Notes: a model not told the origin generated them from the sequence alone. A stretch of 64,000 bases of DNA from an uncultured Alphaproteobacteria bacterium (GCA_944392555.1 CALXWZ010000008.1:1-64000), one strand, 5' to 3'. Counted from the first letter of the stretch, positions 36,431 through 46,062 are shown. Translations and numbers: made by a program.

Positions 36431-37861
36431 ATGCCGTTACATAAAATTAGTTTTGCTTTCCATTTTTCTTTACTGGTATATGTTTTCCTGTATTTTATGA
36501 TGAATAATCTTTTTGAATATTCATTGCAGTGCTATATATGCAGTTTTGCCATTATCACCGTTTACTTTATGCTCATCTTACTTGCATACTTTTTACTGCC
36601 GAAGAAATTTTCTCTTTACACTTATTTAATTTTATTCGGCTTTGGATTTTATGCGCTGTTAATGTCAACATTCCTACAAAATCAAGAACCCGTTATCGGT
36701 GAAGCAACGGCAATTTTGATTTGTTATTTCATTTTAAGTTTATGCCTTATCATACGGAAATTTGCTTTGGATAAAGTTGCATTCGTGATTGTTTTGATTA
36801 TGTCTTGTTTACACGTTACAAGTCATACGGAAAACATTAAATCTCTCTTTTTATCCAAACAACCGCAAGCACCCATACAAACTCAAAATATACCCTTATT
36901 TGCACATAAACCGAATGTTTATCTCTTTATAATGGAATCCTATCAAGGGCAAGAAGCACTAACGAAAATATACAATTTTGAAAATGAATCATTTTATCAT
37001 TATTTGCAAGAAAATGATTTCAAAATTTACAATGATTTTTATGCGGTTTGCCCAACAACCAGAGCCTCTATTTTTTCGCTATTGACTTATAAAAGCGATA
37101 TAAACACATCAACAGCAACCGTATCGGATATACTGAAACAAAAAACGCCCTCTCCCGTTATTGATACATTCAGAGAAAACGGCTATCAAATTAAATATCA
37201 TTTTCCGAACGAGTATTTAGTTCACACTCAAAAACATCTGTTTACGAATTTTCTGCCACAAATCAACCTCATCCGAAAATATCGAACGGATATTGATTTT
37301 TTAAAGGAAGTCAGCCTTAAAATAGATGAATTCGGCAAAAGTTCCGTGCCGTTTTTATCCATCATAAAAATCGGCGGTATTACGGAAGATGATAATACTT
37401 ATACCGGCGGTGTTGCACATATACCGAACAATTTGCGCAGAACTGATCAGCTGGAACAAATTCCGGCATTAAGAAAAAACTATCTGCACGAAATGGTGCG
37501 TCAAAATGAATTAACAAAAGATATTCTCCATCAAGTCATCTCAAACGATCCGCAAAGCGTTATTATTTTAGTTGGTGATCACGGTCCTCGTTTTTATGAA
37601 ATATGGAAGGAAAAAAGAAATTTTGAACACTATCATGTATCCGAAGAAGAATACTTGTTAGATAGATACAATGTGTTAGGCGCCATTCGTTTGCCTGCCG
37701 ATATGACGTCCTCTGAGGAAATTCACTTCGTTCCCGAAGTTTTTCAACTGATTTTTGCGAAACTCAGCCACCAACCGTTTCAAAATGCCGATATTACTAC
37801 TTTATATGACTTTAAAAACACGACACATGATATTTCCGATTGGAAGGATATAAAAAAATGA
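36431..37861 (+). CDS. Membrane sulfatase/LTA-synthase-like enzyme
   Basis: This is an alkaline-phosphatase-superfamily protein of 476 residues, probably a phospho- or phosphoglycerol-transferase or a sulfatase acting on a surface polymer in the periplasm. Four to five membrane helices fill residues 10-135. The catalytic domain opens with PNVYLFIMESYQG near 158-170, the nucleophile region CPTTRAS near 213-219 (Thr as the likely nucleophile), and the metal-binding VGDHGPRFY near 381-389, the DHG signature. The ribosome site is poor (GGGGG, about 16 bases upstream). Its stop overlaps the next start (ATGA). The substrate cannot be told from sequence. Confidence 0.83.
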   Translation: MPLHKISFAFHFSLLVYVFLYFMMNNLFEYSLQCYICSFAIITVYFMLILLAYFLLPKKFSLYTYLILFGFGFYALLMSTFLQNQEPVIGEATAILICYFILSLCLIIRKFALDKVAFVIVLIMSCLHVTSHTENIKSLFLSKQPQAPIQTQNIPLFAHKPNVYLFIMESYQGQEALTKIYNFENESFYHYLQENDFKIYNDFYAVCPTTRASIFSLLTYKSDINTSTATVSDILKQKTPSPVIDTFRENGYQIKYHFPNEYLVHTQKHLFTNFLPQINLIRKYRTDIDFLKEVSLKIDEFGKSSVPFLSIIKIGGITEDDNTYTGGVAHIPNNLRRTDQLEQIPALRKNYLHEMVRQNELTKDILHQVISNDPQSVIILVGDHGPRFYEIWKEKRNFEHYHVSEEEYLLDRYNVLGAIRLPADMTSSEEIHFVPEVFQLIFAKLSHQPFQNADITTLYDFKNTTHDISDWKDIKK

Positions 37862-38061
37862 AAAACACCTTTTTATGCATAATCATCTGTTTTCTTTGGG
37901 CAAGCCCTGCCTATGCGTATATTGATTTAGGCATTGGTTCCATGATTATTCAAGGAATTATTGCCTCATTCGTTGTCTGCTTGATGTATTTTCGGCAATG
38001 TGTCGGGTTTGTAAAACGATTTGTTTTTAAAAAGAATCAAAGAGATAATATCAATGAATAA
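37858..38061 (+). CDS. 67-aa exported YIDLG-motif membrane protein
   Basis: This small protein has a signal peptide ending SPAYA and then YIDLGIGSMIIQGIIASFVV, one membrane helix, followed by a basic cytoplasmic tail (FVKRFVFKKNQRD). The YIDxGxGS motif right after the signal cleavage site occurs in small membrane proteins linked to exopolysaccharide genes (family recollection, not verified). The start overlaps the sulfatase-like gene stop by four bases and its end overlaps the methyltransferase gene by eight, so the three are co-translated. It may be a membrane partner of the flanking enzymes. Confidence 0.72.
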   Translation: MKNTFLCIIICFLWASPAYAYIDLGIGSMIIQGIIASFVVCLMYFRQCVGFVKRFVFKKNQRDNINE

Positions 38062-39409
38062 AGAATTTTCTTCTTTTCGGGATCCTGCCGGTTTTATATA
38101 TGAAAAAAGCGGGAAAATCTTTCGCCATATAAATAAGAGTTATCTGGAACATTATGAACTATTGATGAACTCGGGGCTTTATGAACAACTTGCAGAAAAA
38201 GAGTGGCTTATTTCACACACGGAATTATCCGATAAATCTCAGGATTATAAAACAATTACACCCGAGAAAATTCATTTTATCTCGTATCCTTACGAATGGT
38301 CGTTTCAACAATATAAAGATGCCGCTTTATTAACACTGAAAATTCAAAAAAAAGCACTTGAAAAAGGTATGAGTTTAAAAGATGCTTCTGCCTACAACAT
38401 TCAATTCAAAAACGGGAAGCCGATTCTGATTGATACGCTTTCTTTTGAAAAATTGGAGCCAAACAAACCCTGGAAAGCCTATAAACAATTTTGCCAGCAT
38501 TTTTTGGCACCTCTTGCATTGATGAGCTATTGTGATTTGAGTTTATCATGCCTGATGAAGCATTATATTGACGGTATACCGCTTGAATTGGCATCAAAAT
38601 TATTACCAAAATGGAAATCGGCAGGTATTTTTACCCATATTCATTTAAATGCATTTTTTCAAAAGAAGTATAATCATTCGCAAAAAAATACGTCGCAACT
38701 TTCTAATATGTCGCTCAAAAAACATATCGCTTTGATTGAAGATTTGTTCTATACCGTTTCAAATTTTAAAAATCCCAATCCTCAGACGGAATGGAAAGAC
38801 TATTATTCGTTTACGAATTACGATACCGCATTAAGCGAAAAGAAGAAACTGGTTGAATCATTTTTATCACGCATTCCCTCCCCCGAAAGCGTATGGGATT
38901 TGGGTGCGAATAACGGCTTTTTTTCACGCATTGCATCGGATAGGAGCATTCCAACCATTGCTTTTGATATTGACCCGATGGCGGTTGAACGAAATTACAT
39001 TGCCGTTCGTAAAAATAAAGAAAAGTTTATCACACCGTTTATTTGCGATTTGCTCAATCCTTCTCCCGCTATCGGTTGGGATAATAAGGAACGAAAATCA
39101 TGGCGCGAACGCGGAAAGCCGGATGTGATTTTTGCACTTGCGTTAATGCATCATTTATGTATTTCAAATAATATTCCACTCGATTATTTGGCAACTTTTT
39201 TTGCTGAATTATGCAGTTACTTAATTATTGAATTTGTGCCGAAAAGCGATTCACAAGTTCAAATTTTACTCTCTTCAAGAGAAGATATTTTCACCGATTA
39301 TAGAATGGATTCCTTTGAAAATGCTTTCTTGAAATTTTTTGAAATTGTCGAAAAAAAGAACATTTCTGGCACTCAAAGAACATTGTATTTAATGAAACGC
39401 AAATCCTGA
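38054..39409 (+). CDS. NoeA-like class I methyltransferase
   Basis: This 451-residue protein is similar in layout to rhizobial NoeA host-specificity methyltransferases. The N-terminal half (about 1-240) is a conserved domain with FRDPAGFIYEKSGKIFRHIN and later QFKNGKPILIDTLSFE. The C-terminal half holds the S-adenosylmethionine fold: SVWDLGANNGFFSRIAS near 281-297 (motif I), IAFDIDPMAVERNY near 303-316, and PDVIFALALMHHLCI near 360-374. It probably methylates a surface glycan or its precursor together with the upstream sulfatase-like enzyme (inference). The start is placed at the second in-frame ATG region that overlaps the previous gene by eight bases. Confidence 0.8.
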   Translation: MNKEFSSFRDPAGFIYEKSGKIFRHINKSYLEHYELLMNSGLYEQLAEKEWLISHTELSDKSQDYKTITPEKIHFISYPYEWSFQQYKDAALLTLKIQKKALEKGMSLKDASAYNIQFKNGKPILIDTLSFEKLEPNKPWKAYKQFCQHFLAPLALMSYCDLSLSCLMKHYIDGIPLELASKLLPKWKSAGIFTHIHLNAFFQKKYNHSQKNTSQLSNMSLKKHIALIEDLFYTVSNFKNPNPQTEWKDYYSFTNYDTALSEKKKLVESFLSRIPSPESVWDLGANNGFFSRIASDRSIPTIAFDIDPMAVERNYIAVRKNKEKFITPFICDLLNPSPAIGWDNKERKSWRERGKPDVIFALALMHHLCISNNIPLDYLATFFAELCSYLIIEFVPKSDSQVQILLSSREDIFTDYRMDSFENAFLKFFEIVEKKNISGTQRTLYLMKRKS

Positions 39410-39545
39410 TTTTTTAAACATATTAAAATCTTATCCTATTTAAGCTTATATGACGCATTTTTTTGTTGACTTTTATTAAATTTTGCATAATTATCAAATA
39501 AAACACAGTGAGTGAGGATTGCTTTAAACGAATCAACGAGGCTTT

Positions 39546-40430
39546 ATGTATATTCTTATTGCATTTTTTGCGCCGATTTTACATGCGCTTTCGTGTATCG
39601 TGGATTCACATTTTTCAAATAATATCTTTAAAAAAACATCTTCTTTGGTATTTTATGCTACAATTACCAATATGCTCCTGATACCGTTTTTATTTTTTTT
39701 CGGCACTCCGAGTATCCCTCCTTTTCAAATTTTTATCGTTTTATTGATGATTGCTTGCGTAGAGGTATTTTATCAAATTCCTTATTACTCCGCCTTGCGC
39801 CATGTTGATACCTCTGTGGTGGTCGCGCTTTTCTCGCTCGGTAAAGTTGCCGTTCCCGTGTTGGCCTTTTTTATCGTTGATGAAAAATTAGAGTTTGCGC
39901 AATATGTTGGTTTTGGTATTATTGTATTATCGGCATTTTGTTTAAACTTTGATATTAAAAAATTAAAATTGAACATTGCTTTCTTTTTGATGTTAATCGT
40001 CTCACTTATTTTATCATTATCATCCGTGCTTTCAAAATATTCTTTGCAACGGGTTGATTTTGTAACGGTTCTCTTTTGGATTTCTTCCTTAGCCACGCTT
40101 ATCGCTTTTTCATTTTTGCTTATCCCAAGCTATCGCAAAGATATTGTGCACGATTTTTCCATATATAAATCAAAGCTCAAATTATTTTTTTTAAATGAGT
40201 TTCTCACGCAAAGCGGTTCGCTTGCCTCAACGGTTGCTTTGGTTCATCTGCCCGTTTTGATTACAAAATCAATCAGTTCCTCCCAAAGTATTTTTGCTTT
40301 ATTAGAGGCTTATTTATTATATAAAATTTTCGGCAATCGTTTTAAAGAAGATTTCAGCAAGAAAACAACCGTTAAAAAATTAATTTCATATATTTCCATT
40401 ATCGTTGGTATTTTTTTGGTTTTGCAGTGA
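39546..40430 (+). CDS. EamA/DMT-family transporter
   Basis: This 294-residue inner-membrane transporter of the drug/metabolite superfamily has ten predicted helices arranged as two EamA repeats (about 1-135 and 145-294). The repeat marks are YYSALRHVDTSVVVALFSLGKVAVPVLA near 80-107, FIVDEKL, and the second-half counterpart VALVHLPVLITKSISSSQSIFALLEAYLL. The substrate is unknown; relatives export metabolites or flip lipid-linked sugars. No ribosome site stronger than ACGAGG is seen. Its 3' end overlaps the convergent HAD gene by 45 bases. Confidence 0.87.
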   Translation: MYILIAFFAPILHALSCIVDSHFSNNIFKKTSSLVFYATITNMLLIPFLFFFGTPSIPPFQIFIVLLMIACVEVFYQIPYYSALRHVDTSVVVALFSLGKVAVPVLAFFIVDEKLEFAQYVGFGIIVLSAFCLNFDIKKLKLNIAFFLMLIVSLILSLSSVLSKYSLQRVDFVTVLFWISSLATLIAFSFLLIPSYRKDIVHDFSIYKSKLKLFFLNEFLTQSGSLASTVALVHLPVLITKSISSSQSIFALLEAYLLYKIFGNRFKEDFSKKTTVKKLISYISIIVGIFLVLQ

Positions 40431-41015
40431 TTTTTCTTCTTTAATCTTTTGAATCAGATGATACACTTCATCCATATTTTCGGCATAAAGAATACCTTTA
40501 AGCGAGCTATTTGCATTATAGGCACTTTTATAGCAAATAACAGGCATGTAGGGCAATAACGGCTCAATACGCTTTAAAGAATCCTCTATCATCACATCAA
40601 TATGATTCTCTAAACAGGCCGATAATTTACTTTTAACGGTATTAAACACAATTTCATCATATTCAATATTCCATCGGTTTAGCCAATCCTTAATATATTG
40701 TTTCATTTCATCAACGGATATATCGCAATATGAAAGATTACGGCAACGGTTGGTAATGATAACAATGCGATGACCCTCTTTCCGTAATTGACGTGTGAAC
40801 GTTGAAGCGTCGGAACGCGCGGGATAACAAGTTGCATACGTATGTATCATTTGATTCCAAAAAGCATCTTCCGCTTCTTTACTCACACCGAATACTTCGG
40901 CAATATCGTCGCCCGCGTAATTGACGGGATATTTATTTAAAAACCGTTGACCATATTCTATTACAAAAGATTCGGCATCATTCAAAACACCATCAATATC
41001 CAGCCCGATATTCAT
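40386..41015 (-). CDS. HAD-superfamily phosphatase (5'-nucleotidase-like)
   Basis: This 209-residue haloacid-dehalogenase-type hydrolase has motif I DIDGVLND at residues 5-12 (Asp nucleophile and Asp acid/base), motif II in IVIITNR near 85-91, a Lys in NTVKSKL near 125, and motif IV MIEDSLKRI near 138-146. The layout matches the NT5C/YorS-like 5'(3')-deoxyribonucleotidase group, so a nucleotide phosphatase role is likely, though not certain. GGGGTGAAA just before ATG selects this start. Its last 15 codons overlap the EamA gene on the other strand. Confidence 0.85.
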   Translation of the reverse strand: MNIGLDIDGVLNDAESFVIEYGQRFLNKYPVNYAGDDIAEVFGVSKEAEDAFWNQMIHTYATCYPARSDASTFTRQLRKEGHRIVIITNRCRNLSYCDISVDEMKQYIKDWLNRWNIEYDEIVFNTVKSKLSACLENHIDVMIEDSLKRIEPLLPYMPVICYKSAYNANSSLKGILYAENMDEVYHLIQKIKEEKSLQNQKNTNDNGNI

Positions 41016-41214
41016 TTTCACCCCATAACCATAATTCAATGAATCATATTGTATTTCATCTAATTTTGCAAAAGCAAAATAGATTTGATAAATTGTTGCG
41101 CTTTATGAAAGGCGGTCGCTCCCGAGAGTAACAGGAAACACTCTTTATGGAACAAAATAATATTCTCAAAAGAAGAGATAAGTCTCAAATGCTGATTTCT
41201 TGTTTTTTGACGAC

Positions 41215-42003
41215 CTATCTCTCCTTTGAAAATACATTGGGATGATTCAATGGATTATCCGATTGCATCATACCGTTTTGATAAACCTTCAAAACTGATT
41301 TTTGCCCCGTTTCAGTATTCACTACTTCTAAAACACCCGATTGAACACCTAACTCTTTTAAGTGTATCCGACACAATTCGCAAACATTACCCGTTTTGCG
41401 TTTCCAAATATCTAACCCTTGTGCTTGCGGGGAATTTAAATTCTTTTTAAGTAAAAAAGGTGTCATTATGTCGTCTTTACCTGCGTAAATTAAAAAAACG
41501 TGTTGCAATTCAATTTCCGACGGTAATTCGGAACGATTGGATAAAACGCCCTTTTCCGCGAATCTCTCAGTCGGAATCTTAACCTTAATATTGGCTCTTA
41601 AAACAGGCGTTCCTTTCGGAAACAGCGATAAAGCGCTGTCCGCTAACTCTCCGCAATTCGCAACTCCTTGTTGCAAAATATTTTCCATGCTCGGATTCTT
41701 TTGCACTTTCTGATAGGCTTCTTGCGACTCTGGTTTTGCCAAACAGTCCAACGACTCTTGTATAAACCGAATATCGTTTGGCGTTAAATTCTTATTATAA
41801 ACCAACTGCCCTACCAACCATGATTTCGATAAATAAGTATTAGGAGGTAATTTTTCATCGTATTTTCTCAAAATCCGATTACCCAAAGACGCCTCCGAAT
41901 TCAAACTAAAACTTGTTTTTGGCAATAAACTTGTCGGATACTTCTCCAAAAGTGAATGAATTTCAGCTAAATTTAAGCTGTTTTTACCCTCCTCATCCGT
42001 CAT
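41215..42003 (-). CDS. Putative papain-like cysteine peptidase/effector-type protein
   Basis: I do not recognise the family by name. The 262-residue protein is soluble, without signal peptide. Three motifs stand in the order of a papain-like catalytic triad: VANC117GELADSAL at the start of a helix, LQH168VFLIYAG at the start of a strand, and GLD198IW. A C-H-D/N-W spacing of this kind occurs in effector-type cysteine peptidases and transglutaminase-like proteins (family knowledge). The N-terminal 110 residues are helical. AAGGGAG precedes the start. It lies 36 bases upstream of nothing coding on its strand and just downstream of the oxidoreductase gene. Confidence 0.6.
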   Translation of the reverse strand: MTDEEGKNSLNLAEIHSLLEKYPTSLLPKTSFSLNSEASLGNRILRKYDEKLPPNTYLSKSWLVGQLVYNKNLTPNDIRFIQESLDCLAKPESQEAYQKVQKNPSMENILQQGVANCGELADSALSLFPKGTPVLRANIKVKIPTERFAEKGVLSNRSELPSEIELQHVFLIYAGKDDIMTPFLLKKNLNSPQAQGLDIWKRKTGNVCELCRIHLKELGVQSGVLEVVNTETGQKSVLKVYQNGMMQSDNPLNHPNVFSKER

Positions 42004-42039
42004 AATATATACTCCCTTAAAAATTTCTACAATCTTATT

Positions 42040-43662
42040 CTACTCTTTTTTTTCATCAGCTGCCAAACTCTTATAAAAATTCCATCCGCCGGCATAACTT
42101 AATACGTTCTCAAATCCGTTTTGCATCAAAATACGCGCAACAACATAACTCGTATATCCTTTAAAACAATGCACCATAATAGTCTTATCTTTCGGCAATT
42201 CGTTTAAGCGACTGCGTATTTGCCCTGCCGGAATGTTGATGGCTCCCGCAATATGTTCTTGCGCATAAACCTGTGGTGGGCGCACATCTACCACAACCAT
42301 ATTTTCAAAGTCTAATCCAAAATATGGCTTCATAAGCCCTTGGCGCACATTTTCAATCGCCATACCGATCAAGTTAATCGGATCTTTGGCTCCCGAATAC
42401 GGCGGTGCATAGCATAATTCCGCATCCCGCAAATCTGCAACCGTTCCGCCTAAACGCATTATAGTGGCAATCACATCTATCCGTTTATCTACGCCTTCTT
42501 TACCAATGCACTGCGCCCCCAAAATTTTACCCGTTTGATTATCATACAATACTTTAAGTGTTAACGCTTCCGCATCCGGATAATATCCGGCATGCGAAGA
42601 ACCCATAATCAACATTTTTTCATACGCCGTTTTGTTTCGCTCTAACTGCTTTTCGTTATTTCCCGTAAAAGCGGCTGTTAAATCAAACACTTTAACAATG
42701 CCCGTTCCCTGTGTGCCCGTATACGGATATGGGTGATTATCGGCGATATGATCGGCTATCAATCTGCCCTGTCTGTTCGCCGGACCCGCCAACGCTATGG
42801 CCGTTTGCTGTTTGCTCACAAAATCAATCACGCTCACGCTATCACCGCAAGCATAAATATCGGGAAAATTCGTTTGCATATATTCATTCGTTAAAATAAA
42901 TCCGCGTTCATTCACTTGTATACCGGCTTCAACTGCGATTTGTGTTTCGGGGCGAACGCCGATAGCCCAAATTACCATATCGGCAGGCACAACCTGCCCT
43001 GACATCAGCACAACCCCCTCTTGACTTATTTTTTGAACACCGTTATTCAAATAGAGGCGAATTCCGTTTTGACGCATTTTTGTGTGAATTTGCGCAACCA
43101 TATCGCCGTCCAACGGCATTAACACCTGACCTGCCTGTTCAATCAACGCCGTTTGCAATCCCAAATGTCGCAAATTTTCGGCAACTTCAACACCAATGAA
43201 TCCACCGCCGATAACAACAGCTTTTTGTGGCTTCTTTTCGCTGATGAACGCTTTGATTTTATCGGCATCTTGCAACATTTTAACTGAAAAACAAGGTAAT
43301 AAATCCATACCCTCTACGTGCGGGACAAACGGTTTTGCTCCTAATGCCAAAACAAGTTTATCATACGGAATCACTTCTGCATTTTCGGTGATAACCGTTT
43401 TTTCATCCGGATTGATTTGCGCAACACCCGTATTTAACCGCACATCAATATCAAATAATTGTTTCAAAAAAGCAGGACTTGCAACCTGCATGGCACTGCG
43501 TTCGGAAATAACATCTCCGATAAAATACGGCAACCCGCAACTCGCAATAGAGGTTTCGTTTGTTTTTTCCAAAATGGTAATTTCCGCCTGATTATCCAAT
43601 CTTCTCATTCTGGCAGCAAAACTCGATCCCCCTGCACCACCGCCGATAACAACGATTTTCAT
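42040..43662 (-). CDS. CoA-disulfide-reductase-like flavoprotein fused to rhodanese
   Basis: This 540-residue protein has a pyridine nucleotide-disulfide oxidoreductase (about 1-445) and a C-terminal rhodanese domain (about 455-535). FAD binding is shown by VVIGGGAGGSSFAARMR at the start and IYACGDSVSV near 290; NAD(P)H binding by VVIGGGFIGVEVAENL near 148-163. Cys42 in IASCGLPYF is the redox cysteine of the single-Cys group. The rhodanese active-site Cys499 lies in VHCFKGYTSY. CoADR-Rhd proteins reduce CoA persulfides or polysulfide (family knowledge). A strong GAAAGGAG site precedes it. It is the only clear sulfur/redox enzyme in this part of the window. Confidence 0.9.
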   Translation of the reverse strand: MKIVVIGGGAGGSSFAARMRRLDNQAEITILEKTNETSIASCGLPYFIGDVISERSAMQVASPAFLKQLFDIDVRLNTGVAQINPDEKTVITENAEVIPYDKLVLALGAKPFVPHVEGMDLLPCFSVKMLQDADKIKAFISEKKPQKAVVIGGGFIGVEVAENLRHLGLQTALIEQAGQVLMPLDGDMVAQIHTKMRQNGIRLYLNNGVQKISQEGVVLMSGQVVPADMVIWAIGVRPETQIAVEAGIQVNERGFILTNEYMQTNFPDIYACGDSVSVIDFVSKQQTAIALAGPANRQGRLIADHIADNHPYPYTGTQGTGIVKVFDLTAAFTGNNEKQLERNKTAYEKMLIMGSSHAGYYPDAEALTLKVLYDNQTGKILGAQCIGKEGVDKRIDVIATIMRLGGTVADLRDAELCYAPPYSGAKDPINLIGMAIENVRQGLMKPYFGLDFENMVVVDVRPPQVYAQEHIAGAINIPAGQIRSRLNELPKDKTIMVHCFKGYTSYVVARILMQNGFENVLSYAGGWNFYKSLAADEKKE

Positions 43663-43713
43663 TTTCCCCTGCTCCTTTCTTCCATAATTTATAATAAAAT
43701 TTTTGTATCAACC

Positions 43714-46062
43714 TTACTTTTCTTTCTGCAATTTTCCAAACCGCGCAGTTTTTGATATACCTTTATCATGACATAGCCATGTCACAACATCTTTTTCTTT
43801 TAATTTAGGATAAACAATTTTTTCTTTTGGAACCGGCAATGAATCGCTGATTTCCGGTAATGTTTTAGTTCGTAATTCTTCCGAAATCAATAAATCAAAT
43901 TGGTCGTCAGACCGCTTTTGCAAGGAAATATTCGTAAACTCCCCTTGAACCGTATAATAATAGCCCGTCAACGCGCCCTGCGAATTATAAGCTTGAACCC
44001 ACGCGCTTCGATTCCAATTTTGCGTTAATTCATTGTAAGTAACCGCCCTGATACCGTATCCGCCCGTATCCGAATAAATTTTCTCTTCCCCTTTCTTTTC
44101 CTTTTTATCATACATGAGTTCGGAGAGCAATTTCCCGTTTTGGCGATATATCCACATCCGAATTGACTCTTTCGTTTCAATTCGCTTTTGATATACCTGC
44201 CTACTGACTTTACCGGATGCATCGGTTTGTTCCAAATTATTATAGTAGATAGCGATTTCCGAATCCCCATTTGCCTTTCTTTCTTCGCTGACCATCATTC
44301 TCCCGTCCGCATCGTATCGAATCCCTGAAAATACTCCGTCGGAAGAAACAGCCGATAAGGATTTTAAACGTCCGTTCAAATAATACTCCACATCCAAATT
44401 CGGCTCCTTTTTATCGCACACACGATAACGTTTAGCTAAAACGGTATGATTTGCATCCGATGAAAATTCCGTATATTCGGCAGACTGTTCGGAAACCTTT
44501 TCCCAGCGTTGAATATTGCCGTATTTTGAATAAACGGCACATACGATACGATTTCCGGCACCGTATTTTTTTTCTAATTTAATGGATGAATTAAGCTTTT
44601 TTTCGGATTCTTCTGTTTCTTTATACTGTGTAATACACACCGTATCATTATTCTTTTTATTCTTAAAAACGCACCGATGGACATAGCAAATTTGCTGTTT
44701 TTCTTTTTGATTCGTTATCAGTTTCCACCCCTTTTTGGTAACCGATAAACAACTTGCAACATCTTTCAATAGGGAATCATACGCTGAATCATTTAATGAA
44801 GACTTTAATTTTTGCCGAATGTTTTCTAATGTTTTTTCCTGATTTTGCTGTGAAAAGGGTAAACGAACTTCTTCTCCGGCAGTTTTATTTTTCAAAATGT
44901 TCTCCTCCTCCGGCGCAAGAATTTTTTGAATTCGTTCATATTCTTCTTGATCCGTTACCAACAGAGAATATCGCCCGTTAGCATATTGCGTTATCCGAAA
45001 CGGATACTCCTCATCTTTCTTATAAATAAATTCAATATACGAATCATTTTCCCACTTCTTAACAATATAGGCCGGATCATGCGTTCCCGGATAATAAAGA
45101 CACGTTTCTTCCGGTTCTTCAAATACCCTGTCTTGAAGCGGTGATGGGAATACTACATGAGTCGCTAAAAAATCGCTGTTTTTTAATACGGGATACCTTT
45201 TTTGATAAACGGAACGAATATAATTCAATCTTTCTTGCTCCTGCTCAGATAATCCGACTAAATCAAAAGAATAATCCCACTCTTCTTGCCCTTTTTCCAC
45301 TAATAAATCATAAAATTTACGCCATTTTTCCGACATTATGATTAAGTATTCATCCATGGGAATTTCGTGTTTCAAACACGTGGCAATCATCTTCTCTCTG
45401 GTTGGTTGTTCAAAAACATCAATGAGTTGTCCGATAGTGCACTCCTCAGCCAACGCCAACGCAAAATCATTCCTCTCTGCTTCATTTGCAAAAGCAATCC
45501 CTTTTTTTGTTTGTAAAAAACGCTCAATTTTTTTGCGATTTTGAGTAAGCAGGGGTTGAATATAGACCGATCGCTTCGCATTCATAATCATACCTAATCC
45601 CTGCGCTTCTGCTTCTTGTAGCATATAGTCCACAAAAAACATATCTTTGACACCATAATGGCTCCCGGCTTTCATCAGTTTATTATGCTGTGAATGCAAA
45701 AGTTCATGATAAAGAATCTCATCCGTTTCAAACACATTCTGGTTCATAATGAATTGGATATGCGCCTCGCCAACCCTGTAAGCCCCGCCCATCTCGCTTT
45801 GATACAACTCGTCCGCATTTTCAAGGCTTGCCGTTAAAACAACCTCGGCTTTCAGCTCTACCTGTTCTCGGATTATTTTCCGTAAATACGGCACTTTGAT
45901 AGCACTTTCTTTCAGCTGTAAAAGAAGACGCTTCTGTTCTTCTTGCGACAATTTACTCAAATCAACATATCTAAAAAACTCCGCCCATTCTTCTTCTGTC
46001 AACGGAGCATATTGTTTTTGGCGTTCTGCCAATTCTTCTACGGTGTATAATAATTCAGACAT
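43714..46062 (-). CDS. Tandem metallopeptidase-like protein 1 with MORN-like repeats
   Basis: This protein of 782 residues has an N-terminal domain shared with the next gene upstream: PLTEEEWAEFFRYVDLSKL near 20-38, then a zinc-peptidase site H119ELLH123 with a likely third ligand in LQEAEAQ (E150 or E152). After a long middle part, the C-terminal 330 residues carry repeated short strands with the pattern Y-x-x-x-G-x-L/M, for example YYLNGRLKSL, RYDADGRMMV, RQNGKLLSELMYD and YNSQGALTGYYY. These look like YwqK/MORN-type hairpins. No signal peptide is seen. The start at 46062 matches the paralogue. Function is unknown; it could be an effector, a toxin or a surface-modifying peptidase. Confidence 0.75.
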   Translation of the reverse strand: MSELLYTVEELAERQKQYAPLTEEEWAEFFRYVDLSKLSQEEQKRLLLQLKESAIKVPYLRKIIREQVELKAEVVLTASLENADELYQSEMGGAYRVGEAHIQFIMNQNVFETDEILYHELLHSQHNKLMKAGSHYGVKDMFFVDYMLQEAEAQGLGMIMNAKRSVYIQPLLTQNRKKIERFLQTKKGIAFANEAERNDFALALAEECTIGQLIDVFEQPTREKMIATCLKHEIPMDEYLIIMSEKWRKFYDLLVEKGQEEWDYSFDLVGLSEQEQERLNYIRSVYQKRYPVLKNSDFLATHVVFPSPLQDRVFEEPEETCLYYPGTHDPAYIVKKWENDSYIEFIYKKDEEYPFRITQYANGRYSLLVTDQEEYERIQKILAPEEENILKNKTAGEEVRLPFSQQNQEKTLENIRQKLKSSLNDSAYDSLLKDVASCLSVTKKGWKLITNQKEKQQICYVHRCVFKNKKNNDTVCITQYKETEESEKKLNSSIKLEKKYGAGNRIVCAVYSKYGNIQRWEKVSEQSAEYTEFSSDANHTVLAKRYRVCDKKEPNLDVEYYLNGRLKSLSAVSSDGVFSGIRYDADGRMMVSEERKANGDSEIAIYYNNLEQTDASGKVSRQVYQKRIETKESIRMWIYRQNGKLLSELMYDKKEKKGEEKIYSDTGGYGIRAVTYNELTQNWNRSAWVQAYNSQGALTGYYYTVQGEFTNISLQKRSDDQFDLLISEELRTKTLPEISDSLPVPKEKIVYPKLKEKDVVTWLCHDKGISKTARFGKLQKEK

